Of a DNA stretch of 64,000 nt, positions 56,020-64,000 are shown piece after piece; positions within the stretch are counted from its first letter, which is position 1, and the number at the start of each line of letters is the position of its first letter. The notes below the pieces were generated by a model. It did no database searches. It had not been told where the DNA came from and was given only the letters and a program-made list of their open reading frames with translations. Location: assembly GCA_963750735.1 (NCBI GenBank), contig CAVVRY010000007.1, positions 248,001 to 312,000 of the forward strand. Direction: 5' to 3'. The DNA is from JANTGF01 sp963750735 (GTDB lineage: Bacteria; Bacteroidota; Bacteroidia; Bacteroidales; VadinHA17). The translations under genes and the position numbers were made by a program.

Positions 56020-56175
56020 AATTTAAGAATGTAAAATGTAATGCGTAAAATGTAATTCGTAAAATGTAATGTCGTGAAACGTAAGTCGTGAAACGTAAGT
56101 CGTAAAACGTGAACGCGTGAAACGTAAAATGTAAACCGTGAACGTAAGACGTAAATCGAAAGACCTGACTGGAAA
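56020..56175. repeat. Degenerate ~12 bp tandem repeat (CGTAAAACGTGAA-type)
   Basis: About a dozen imperfect repeats of AATGTAATGCGTAA / CGTGAAACGTAAGT type occupy the 5' side of the MORN gene. On the other strand they read as TTACGTTTCACG-type units. The sequence is non-coding; the 85-codon ORF that crosses it on the minus strand consists of these repeats. Confidence 0.8.
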
Positions 56176-56490
56176 GCGTAATCCATGATACGTACTTTGT
56201 TTATGAGCAAAATTTCTATAATCAGTTCCTTATTCACCTTTAAATATTGGAAAACCGACAACACATTTCTGTCAATTGATCAATGTTAATTGTTTCCTGT
56301 TCATCCCTGAAATACTTAAAATCTTTGATTTTATTTGCATTTCGAGACTGAAAAAAAACATATGATTAAATCTGCATTCTTGGATTACGCACTGATGGTG
56401 CCTAATTCTGCTGTTCCCTGATCACCTGCTTACCCTGATAACTGATAACCGATTCTATTTGCAAGATACAAATATTCCCGTAGAATAGAA

Positions 56491-56530
56491 AAAACAAAAA
56501 AAGGCCGTCCAATTGGACAGCCTTTTAATA
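56491..56530 (-). terminator. Rho-independent terminator of the second SusCD operon
   Basis: GGCCGTCC and GGACAGCC (56503-56522) pair with one A-C mismatch around an AATT loop. On the minus strand a T run follows (complement of the A tract near 56494-56502), and on the plus strand TTTT follows, so it may work both ways. It sits 20-50 bp past the SusD stop at 56549. Confidence 0.8.
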
Positions 56531-56548
56531 TAAGTATAATAGAAGCTA

Positions 56549-58250
56549 CTACTTAACGTCAGTTACAGTAGGAATTGGATTTTTCCGTGTATGCCACCAC
56601 ATCTGGCTTGTTGTACCATTTGTACTGAACATACCATCATTAGACTCTTCAATATTCTGGCTATTGATGGCTGCCTGAAGGTTTACAGGATTGTAACTTT
56701 GTTCGTTCAGTGAATATTTAATCCTAATTGGTAAACCTAAGCCCGGGTAGAAAGCACCTTCTAACATAAACTCAAAAGTCCTGGCAGGAAAACCTGTCCT
56801 TCTAACAAGATTCCAGGCCTGAACACCCTGGCCATTCATAGCTGCCCATCGTTGTTCGATAATACGCTGGTATCTTTCTCCGTCATCAGCTGCTGATCCA
56901 AAAGCAACAGATGGTTGAGCTAAATAAGCTGCATAATCAACTGATTGAGTAACAGGCATGGTTTGGATACCATTGTCGTTGTAAGTAGGTGAAACTGTTC
57001 CACCATCTATACAACCCCATCTCTCCATAGAAAATGCAATACCGGCTTCATAAGCTGCCTGTGCAGCACCACCTACCCTCATATAGTGCTCGGCCTTGAT
57101 AAACTCAACCTCATCAACACACAATGCATAAAGCGGAGCTGTTTCAGTATAAGCAATTGCTGTTCCAAGAAGTGAAGTAATGTTGAAATCGGCTGAAGCT
57201 ATTGCACGTCCGTTTTGGAATCCTGTGTAAACAGGTGTTCCGGCTGCTACACTTTCAGGAGTTGGCTGTGCATAGATGTGAATCCGTGGGTCATTTCTGT
57301 CATTCAGGAAATCGACCAAAGTTTCAGATATCCCCTGGTCAGTACGGGAAAACAATGTATTGTAAATAGGGTTCCTGTAAGGAAGACCTGGATAATCCAA
57401 CTTGGCATTGTCATCATTGCTTTCCATAATTGGATGCCCTGAAGGGTCATTCAAAATGGCTGCAATAGCTGCATCAGCACCTGCATAAGCAGCAGCACCA
57501 GCTGAAGTGGTAAACGGGCCGGTTCCAGCCATATCATAGGTAAAACTCCATGGAGTACCTGCAGTCCTATTCAGTAGTCTCAATCTCAGAGAGTTACCAA
57601 ACCTTTTCCATGCTTCTGGATTACCGCCATAGATCAGGTCACCACTACCAAAGTTAACAACCTCAGTAAGATCTAACAATGTATTGGCCTCTTCCAGTTT
57701 CGTGAAAAAGTCCATATATATTGATTCCTGTGTATCGTATGGAGAAGCAAGTATACCATCTGCCATCAGGCCCTGTAGGGCTTCAGAATATGGTGTATCA
57801 CCTACCAAATCGGTAACATAGCTATAAATCCATACCGTGGTAATTTTTGCAGCTGCAAGCAGAGCTTTATTGGCAGCAACATTATTTCCAGCATCAATAT
57901 CTGCCGTTGTTTTATTTATAATGAGCTGTAAATCCAGCAGAGGTCCATTATATCGACCTTCAGAATATCCCGATCATATCACGGGTCTGGTATTTGTCTT
58001 CATCGATATACTGAACTTTACACCATTGCTGAGACCAGCCACCCAGATAGGTATGCTGTATCCAGCCACCCATTTCGGTCGCAAACTGACTTACCAGAAC
58101 ATTTGTAAAAATGTTAATGGCAGGCACATCGGTCGGTGAATTGGGGCTCGTATTCATTTCCTCGAAATCTTTGGTACATGATCCAACTGTTAGGACCAGG
58201 GCCAATGCAAGGAATACCTTATTGTATTTTGTGAAATATTTCATTTTCAT
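56549..58250 (-). pseudogene. SusD-like (SusD/RagB nutrient-binding) lipoprotein, frameshifted (pair 2)
   Basis: The first frame from the ATG at 58250 encodes a lipoprotein signal ('LALALVLTVGSCTKDFEEMN') and 'WIQHTYLGGWSQQWCKVQYI', and ends at a stop just after 'TRDMIGIF'. Dropping one G from the GGG at about 57967-57972 continues as 'IGYSEGRYNGPLLDLQLIIN' into the long frame, which reads 'VTDLVGDTPYSEALQGL', 'FFTKLEEANTLLDLTEVV' and 'RFGNSLRLRLLNRTAGTPWS' to 56549. These are hallmarks of the SusD_2 / SusD-homologue class. The rebuilt length is about 566 residues, normal for the class. It follows its SusC by 20 bp. Real pseudogene or consensus error is undecided. Confidence 0.9.
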
Positions 58251-58270
58251 ATGTATTTCTTATTAATTAT

Positions 58271-61200
58271 CTAAAAGGTTAATTTAACATTAAAACCTAT
58301 CGTCCTGGCTGTTGGAGTAGGTGTTGAGTTCATACCTACTGAATTATTTCCTGCCGAAATTCCATTTTCAGGATCAACATGAGGCATGTTACTGTGTATC
58401 AGCCAAAGGTTCCGGCCAACAAGAGAAACATTTATAGCTGAAAGCCATGGTGCAATATCGGTAAAAGTGTAACCAAGTACAACCTCGCGTAACTTTACGA
58501 AACTGGCATCAAAAACTGATAGCCCTGGTTTTCCCCAGTAGTCAGTCTCAAAGAAAGTCTGACCAGAAACATATGAACTATTATCAACTGCAGAGGTTAC
58601 ATCGTTTCCGCTGCCATCAGTCAATTGAACAGTACCATCACTGTTTACTTTACCATAAATACCATCTTCAACCAGAACACCACCACCGTCGGCTACTGGA
58701 TCTCTGTAGTTCATGCCATTTGCATTTGTGCCAGCAGACTCTGCCATAACTCCTGCATAGTTTCCAAACCAGTCAGTTACAGAATATTGAACACCGCCTT
58801 TACGGAAGTCAACCAGGAAACTAAAATTGAAGTCTCCAAAGCTAAATGCATTGTTCACACCGCCAAAAAAGTCAGGCATTACATTTCCAAGAAGTGTTCT
58901 ATTTGGGGTCTGAATATACCTTCCACTTGTACTTACTACAGGGCGACCAGTGTATTCAACGTAATCAACAATGGTCTCTGCATCATCCTGGTAATGAATG
59001 ATAGCATTTTCACGAACAACATCGTTACCAAACATTTGTCCGTAAGGTTCACCTTTGCGAGCTTCAACACGTACACCCCATGAACCATTGTACAGATAAT
59101 AACTGTTCATTTCTTCGGATGTTATTGGATTGGTATAAAGTTCAACCACTTTATTTCTGTTCCTTGCCCAGTTTACAGTGATATCCCACCTGAATTTAGA
59201 CTGCTGAACGGGAGTAGCACCCAGTACAACTTCCCAACCCTGGTTTTGTATTTCACCAGCATTTATAGTAGTTGAGCTGAAACCAGACATCCTTGAAATA
59301 TCAAGATTCAAAATCTGGTTGGTTGTACTCTCATTATAATAGGTAACATCTAAACGCAGCCTGTTATTAATGAATTTAACATCCAAACCTGCCTCAATAG
59401 ACGATTTCCTTTGTGGTAATAAGCTAAGAGGAGGCAGGGTATTGGTATAACTAAGGGATGGATTCCCGTTAAATGGATTTGATGCTGCAAATGTACCATT
59501 GAGCATATAAGCATTTGCAGAACCTCCAACCTCGGCATAACTACCACGCAATTTCAGGTATGATAATGCATTCGATTGCAAACCAATTGCTTCTGTCAAT
59601 ACAAATCCCAAAGATGCAGATGGATAGAAATAGGAGTTGTTTTCAACCGGTAAAGTTGATGACCAGTCATTTCTTCCGGTTAGGTCAAGGAATAACCAGT
59701 TTCGGAAACCAAGATTCACCTGACCATATACACTCTGAAGCTCTACCTCCGTGCTAGACATACCTGTTCTGGCAGCAACCGCAGCATTACTTACGGCATA
59801 TAAATCGGGAATAATCAATTGGTCAACATAGGTGTCGTTATTGTGGTATTTATAATTATTGTATTCACCACCAAGCAGCGCTACCACACTAAAATCACCA
59901 AATGTTTTGTTAAAGTTTAATCTGGCTCTTGCAATAGTTGAACTCCTGGTGCTTAGATAATCCTGGAACTGCCCATCACGCCAGTCATGCGAGCCTTTGG
60001 CCCTAACCTGCTTAATATTTTGTGAATAATAATCAATACCGGCCATAGCATCAAGTGACAGATAATCGGTAAAATCCCATTTTAAATTAACATTACCCAT
60101 GATCCTGTTCCGTACACGGGAGTTGGTATTCTTGTTGAGGGTCCAGTATGGATTATCGTGATAACTGTGATTCCAGTTAAAATTTTCACCAGGGTGCTGA
60201 GGATCAGCTTCTGTCCAGCGATCTTTTAGTGCACGGGTATCAACCTGGCGTCCAAACCACTGGCTTAAACTCTGGAGAATACCGGCACTGGTATAACCAC
60301 TTGTCATAATATTATCACTCTGGTTAAGAATGTAAGAACCTGAACCATCGATTCTCAGCCTTTTGGCCAGGTTATAACCAGCCTGCAGGGTAACGTTTGT
60401 TTTCCTGAGGTCGGTATTTGGAACCATACCCTTTACATTCTGGTTGCCCAATGACAACCTGAAATCGGCTTTTTCATTGGCTCCAAAAAGAGTTAATGTA
60501 TTGGTTGCAGATAAACCGGTTACAAACACATCTTTAACATTGTCAGGATGTGAAATAAAAGGAGTTGGAGTTCTTACATCTGTTACCGGATCATAAGGAC
60601 TGTCAAATTGAGGGAGTGAAAGAATCTGACCGGCTGTTTGAGGATAGCCTGCATCTACAGCCCATTCCAGTTTTCCGCCCGGTGCAAGATCTTCTGATTG
60701 AACAACATAGTCAAGGGCAGGGCCCCAGCTTTCGTCAATACCATCATTGATACCACCCCAGTTACCATCATAATATGCAAATTCGCCGTCATAACCCTGG
60801 CCATATTTGTCCTGGTAGTTGGGGAGTTTCAATGGATTACTCCATTGCCAGTTGGTTTCAAATGAAACGCCCAGTCCTTGTTTTGAACCTGATCTGAGTC
60901 TACCGCTTTTGGTTGTAATCAATACAACTCCGTTTACAGCCCTGGAGCCATAAAGAGCAGCAGCATTGGCGCCTTTCAGAATACTGATATTCTCAATATC
61001 TGAAGGGTTGATGTCCATAGCAGCGTTACCGTAGTCAGTTCCACTATAAGCTCCAATGTCGCCGTACGAGTTACTAATAGGAACTCCATCCACTACAAAA
61101 AGCGGCTGGTTGTTACCTGTAAGAGTACTCATACCCCTAATAACGATTCTTGAGCTGGAGCTAACATTACCGGAAGAACCAGTAATCTGAACACCTGCCA

Positions 61201-61639
61201 TTCTACCCTGAAGGGAGTTTATCATATTGGGTTCTTTGGCTGTTTCCAGCTCATCGCCACCAATATCCTGAACTGAATAACCAAGTGCCTTTTTAGCCCT
61301 TGATGTACCAAGACCGGTTACTACTACCTCTTCAAGACCGAGAACATCGGGTTCCATTTGAACATTGATTGATGATTGCCCACTGAGTGCAACCTGTACG
61401 GTTTTCATACCGACAAATTTCACCTCAAGAGCAATAGCATCGGATGGAACTGAAATGGAGAAATTTCCATCGACATCGGTAACTGTACCAATTGTCGTGC
61501 CGGGCACAACAATAGCAACACCAGGAATGCCTTGTCCATCCTGGGCACTGGTAACCGTACCGGTAATAACATTAGTTTGCGCCAGAAGCTGGACTCCCAG
61601 AAACACAAACAATGCGAATAAAGCTAACGGTTTCTTCAT
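58271..61639 (-). CDS. SusC/RagA-family TonB-linked outer-membrane transporter (pair 2)
   Basis: 1122 residues. Signal peptide ending 'GVQLLAQTN', N-terminal carboxypeptidase-regulatory-like domain ('ITGTVTSAQDGQGIPGVAIV'), 'LEEVVVTGLGTSRAKKALGY' (the usual TonB-box-like linker), and the SusC plug with 'LQGRMAGVQITGSSGNVSSS', 'IVIRGMSTLTGNNQPLFVVD' and 'ISILKGANAAALYGSRAVNG'. The barrel ends 'TARTIGFNVKLTF'. It partners the frameshifted SusD-like gene. The 'ALGYSVQ' type N-terminus separates it from pair 1, so the two pairs likely import different ligands. Confidence 0.95.
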   Translation of the reverse strand: MKKPLALFALFVFLGVQLLAQTNVITGTVTSAQDGQGIPGVAIVVPGTTIGTVTDVDGNFSISVPSDAIALEVKFVGMKTVQVALSGQSSINVQMEPDVLGLEEVVVTGLGTSRAKKALGYSVQDIGGDELETAKEPNMINSLQGRMAGVQITGSSGNVSSSSRIVIRGMSTLTGNNQPLFVVDGVPISNSYGDIGAYSGTDYGNAAMDINPSDIENISILKGANAAALYGSRAVNGVVLITTKSGRLRSGSKQGLGVSFETNWQWSNPLKLPNYQDKYGQGYDGEFAYYDGNWGGINDGIDESWGPALDYVVQSEDLAPGGKLEWAVDAGYPQTAGQILSLPQFDSPYDPVTDVRTPTPFISHPDNVKDVFVTGLSATNTLTLFGANEKADFRLSLGNQNVKGMVPNTDLRKTNVTLQAGYNLAKRLRIDGSGSYILNQSDNIMTSGYTSAGILQSLSQWFGRQVDTRALKDRWTEADPQHPGENFNWNHSYHDNPYWTLNKNTNSRVRNRIMGNVNLKWDFTDYLSLDAMAGIDYYSQNIKQVRAKGSHDWRDGQFQDYLSTRSSTIARARLNFNKTFGDFSVVALLGGEYNNYKYHNNDTYVDQLIIPDLYAVSNAAVAARTGMSSTEVELQSVYGQVNLGFRNWLFLDLTGRNDWSSTLPVENNSYFYPSASLGFVLTEAIGLQSNALSYLKLRGSYAEVGGSANAYMLNGTFAASNPFNGNPSLSYTNTLPPLSLLPQRKSSIEAGLDVKFINNRLRLDVTYYNESTTNQILNLDISRMSGFSSTTINAGEIQNQGWEVVLGATPVQQSKFRWDITVNWARNRNKVVELYTNPITSEEMNSYYLYNGSWGVRVEARKGEPYGQMFGNDVVRENAIIHYQDDAETIVDYVEYTGRPVVSTSGRYIQTPNRTLLGNVMPDFFGGVNNAFSFGDFNFSFLVDFRKGGVQYSVTDWFGNYAGVMAESAGTNANGMNYRDPVADGGGVLVEDGIYGKVNSDGTVQLTDGSGNDVTSAVDNSSYVSGQTFFETDYWGKPGLSVFDASFVKLREVVLGYTFTDIAPWLSAINVSLVGRNLWLIHSNMPHVDPENGISAGNNSVGMNSTPTPTARTIGFNVKLTF

Positions 61640-62215
61640 AAGAAAAAGTTTTAATGATTAATAAATAATAGAGTTAAATTAGAATTCATAGAATTATTCT
61701 TTTCAAAGTAATACCTGTTAAAAACAGTAGTGAGAGCGGAAGATTGCATTTATTAATATAAATAGAACATCACCAACCCTAACAGGATGGCGCGTTGATT
61801 AAGTTAAAATTATCTGAAAATATTAATTATTGGGCCTAATGTTTTTGTGTAAGATCCAATCAAAAAACAAGGCCAACATGAATCAGAAAAGCATGTACTC
61901 ATAGGCAAATGGATTAGGTTATTTCAGGGTTCAATCGAATGCTTCCTATATGTACGGAAGCTTCAGACTAGGTTAAATAAAATCAATTTTTTGGTTAATT
62001 TTTTTTGCAATATAAAGTTAAAAAAAAATACTACGCAAATTATGCAAGGTGTCCTAAAATATAAAGACTACTAATTCGTTTAACTATTAAATCTATAACA
62101 AATTGTATAACAGGTAATTAAACAGGGTAAGAAGTTTGTTTGACTTACTTATTTAGGACAATTCTAAACAAGCAATCCTGTATTATACAGCTATATGATG
62201 CATTTTTAAGTAAAA
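61640..62215. other. Upstream region of SusC pair 2, no supported gene
   Basis: About 575 bp of AT-rich sequence. It contains a near-consensus box TTACTTTG (minus strand, about 61705-61712) about 66 bp before the SusC start. No ORF with family features or structured RNA was recognised. Confidence 0.45.
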
Positions 62216-63345
62216 AGGTTGCGTTATTCATTCGCATTCGCTCATGCGCTCGCGTTATTCATTCGCTGCGCTCATGGGAACTCCCTTCGGTCGCGTCAAT
62301 CAGCTTCGCTGTTATTTGCTCACTGCGTTCGCGTCATTCATTCGCTGCGCTCATGGGAAATGCTCCCGCTGGTCGTGTCAGTCATTCGCTGCGCTCATGG
62401 AAATGCTCCCGCTGGTCGCGTCAGTCATTCGCTGCGCTCATGGGAAATGCTCCCTTGCGGTCGTGTCAGTCAGCTTCGCTGCGCTCATGGGAAATGCTCC
62501 CGCTGGTCGCGTCAGTCATTCGCTGCGCTCATGGGAAATGCTCCCGCTGGTCGCGTCAGTCATTCGCTGCGCTCATGGGGAAATGCTCCCGCTGGTCGCG
62601 TCAGTCATTCGCTGCGCTCATGGGGAAATGCTCCCGCTGGTCGCGTCAGTCATTCGCTGCGCTCATGGGGAAATGCTCCCGCTGGTCGCGTCAGTCATTC
62701 GCTGCGCTCATGGGAAATGCTCCCGCTGGTCGCGTCAGTCATTCGCTGCGCTCATGGGGAAATGCTCCCTGCGGTCGCGTCAGTCATTCGCTGCGCTCAT
62801 GGGGAAATGCTCCCGCTGGTCGCGTCATTCATTCGCTGCGCTCATGGGAAGACTCCCGTTGGTCGTGTCAGTCATTCGCTGCGCTCATGGGGAATGCTCC
62901 CGTTGGTCGTGTCAGTCATTCGCTACGCTCATGGGGAATGCTCCCGTGCGGTCACGTCATTCAGCTTCGCTGTAAATTGCTCACTTTGTTCGCGTCATTC
63001 ATTCGCTGCGCTCATGGGAAATGCTTCCACGGTCGCGTGATTCGCTTTCGCTCATGTAATTGTTCTGGTCGTGTCAGTCATTCGCTGCGCTCATGGAATG
63101 CTCCCGTTGGTCGCGTCATTCAGCTTCGCTGTAAATTGCTCACTTTGTTCGTGTCATTCATTCGCTGCGCTCATGGGGAATACTCCCTGCGGTCGTGTCA
63201 ATCAGCTTCGCTGTTAATTGCTCACTTTGTTCGTGTCAGTCATTCGCTGCGCTCATGGGGAATGTTCCCTGCGGTCACGTCAGTCATTCGCTACGCTCAT
63301 GTTATTGTACTCCCTTCGGTCGTGTCAGTTAGCTACGCTGGTATT
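62216..63345. repeat. About 20-copy 44/45 bp hairpin-repeat array
   Basis: The unit is TTCGCTGCGCTCATGGG plus AAATGCTCCCGCTGGTCGCG plus TCAGTCA, 44 bp with GGG and 45 bp with GGGG. Regular copies run from about 62340 to 62930; flanking copies are degenerate and mixed with CAGCTTCGCTGTnAATTGCTCACT units. Variation keeps the flanks of small inverted repeats: GC-TGC-GC, GC-TAC-GC, GC-TTC-GC, and CC-GCT-GG, CC-GTT-GG, CC-TTC-GG, CC-TGC-GG. All three plus-strand frames lack stops over about 700 bp, which produces long ORFs of 15-residue repeats that are not genes. The array reaches the stop codon of the cyclodeaminase gene at 63346. Confidence 0.93.
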
Positions 63346-64000
63346 TTAAATTTTGTTTTCCACAATTTTCAGGATTTCAACTTCCTTATTGGCTGCTTTT
63401 TCTTCAATCTGATTTCCTCTTTCAATTATATCATCGACAAAATTTTTATCTTCCAGATCAGATGCATTTATTTTGACATTTAAGAAGGCACCTCTTATAC
63501 AGGCTCGTGCTGCGAGAACTCCAACACCTATATCTGAAATTGAATTTGGATTTCCGATATCAGCCATTTTCTCAAGAACTTCAAAGGAATTTAGAGCTGT
63601 TTCCATCACTTTAAATGGCACCATGATTGCATTTTTTGTTGCCTCATCAACTGCCTCTGCCTGAATTTTCTTTTCAGCTTCAGTCTTTTTTGGCAAACGA
63701 AAAGCTTCCATAATCATATTAAATGCTCTTGTGTCTTCATCGACGAGCCTGAGTAGTTCTGTCTGGTAGACTTTCCCTTTTGCCGCCCAATCGGAAAATT
63801 CTTCCCAGCGATCATCCCATCCACGTTTGTGAGAAGATAGATTGGCAACCATAGTACCAAGAGCTACACCCATTGATCCCATATAGGCTGATACGGAACC
63901 TCCACCTGGAGCCGGGGATTCTGATGCAGTTTCCTCCACAAACTCCTCCATAGTCATACTTATAAGATGTTTCTCAGAATTATCTTCGAGCATGTACTCA
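63346..64000 (-). CDS. Formiminotransferase-cyclodeaminase, C-terminal (cyclodeaminase) part, cut by window edge
   Basis: The cyclodeaminase/cyclohydrolase domain starts 'MTMEEFVEETASESPAPGGG' and continues 'SVSAYMGSMGVALGTMVANL', 'FRLPKKTEAEKKIQAEAVDE' and 'DIGVGVLAARACIRGAFLNV'. This domain converts formimino-tetrahydrofolate to methenyl-THF with ammonia release, linking histidine breakdown to folate. An ATG at 63993 could start a free-standing 215-residue protein, but the frame is open to the edge and reads 'EYM' just before. That fits the end of a formiminotransferase domain ('IIEYxL') in fused enzymes. Fused or separate cannot be settled here. Confidence 0.88.
   Translation of the reverse strand, partial: EYMLEDNSEKHLISMTMEEFVEETASESPAPGGGSVSAYMGSMGVALGTMVANLSSHKRGWDDRWEEFSDWAAKGKVYQTELLRLVDEDTRAFNMIMEAFRLPKKTEAEKKIQAEAVDEATKNAIMVPFKVMETALNSFEVLEKMADIGNPNSISDIGVGVLAARACIRGAFLNVKINASDLEDKNFVDDIIERGNQIEEKAANKEVEILKIVENKI

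Noticed and set aside
56007..56264. 85-codon minus-strand ORF upstream of the MORN gene
   Set aside because: It is a translation of the CGTAAAACG-type repeats and has no independent support.
62340..62930. CRISPR array
   Set aside because: The period is regular (44-45 bp), but there are no unique spacers between repeats: whole units are near-identical. No cas genes are present.
62140..63483. Three overlapping plus-strand ORFs (447, 273 and 243 codons) as repeat proteins
   Set aside because: They are the three readings of one 44/45 bp DNA repeat. Copies differ by 1-bp indels that shift frame, the first ORF runs into the opposite-strand cyclodeaminase gene, and no signal or family motif is present.

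Overview
The window is AT-rich DNA from a member of the Bacteroidota. The evidence is two SusC/SusD outer-membrane uptake pairs, two further TonB-dependent receptors with carboxypeptidase-regulatory N-termini, many Bacteroidota-restricted families (DUF4249, DUF5606, DUF3276/PUR-like, DUF1573 lipoproteins, LysM plus periplasmic-binding fusion), a FeoA-FeoB fusion, and promoters of the TTTG-N19-TAnnTTTG type. The mix resembles marine or sediment Bacteroidia (Marinilabiliales-like), but that rank is only an inference. No rRNA, tRNA, CRISPR array or transposase was seen.

Layout. 1-7.1 kb: 5' end of an AbgT-type transporter, a TonB receptor with its DUF4249 lipoprotein, an SLC12-like cation/amino-acid transporter, and a type I phosphodiesterase (NPP) gene broken by a one-base frameshift. 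7.2-23.8 kb is mostly housekeeping: LysM/binding-protein fusion, purC, phoH, SAM hydroxide adenosyltransferase, mazG, asnB, then one long minus-strand run nusB - DUF1573 - yajC - ybbR - coaE - TerB/DnaJ - DUF5606 - M3 peptidase. 23.9-28.6 kb: FeoAB fusion with a small Cys-rich partner, an OB-fold-like lipoprotein, a PepSY-TM protein and DUF456. 28.7-30.7 kb: ornithine carbamoyltransferase plus carbamate kinase. 32-38.7 kb: ftsK-lolA, a 7TM-HD (PgpH-like) hydrolase, an NlpC/P60 peptidase and a 46-residue membrane protein. 38.7-41.6 kb: cysN and cysD, separated by a frameshifted four-helix-bundle gene.

41.8-64 kb has a different character. It holds a TonB receptor overlapping an SGNH-type lipoprotein whose catalytic serine position is glycine, two SusC/SusD loci (the second SusD frameshifted), a MORN-repeat protein, and the C-terminal part of a formiminotransferase-cyclodeaminase. 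Large non-coding repeat arrays lie between these genes: a nested ~1 kb duplication (46.1-47.9 kb), a seven-copy ~170 bp array with an internal 7-bp VNTR (54.3-55.3 kb), a degenerate ~12 bp array (56.0-56.2 kb), and a ~20-copy 44/45 bp array (62.2-63.3 kb). The arrays share short self-complementary hairpin modules, and two share a common core. They are the most unusual content of the window. Three genes carry single extra bases; whether these are true pseudogenes or consensus errors cannot be decided from the sequence alone.
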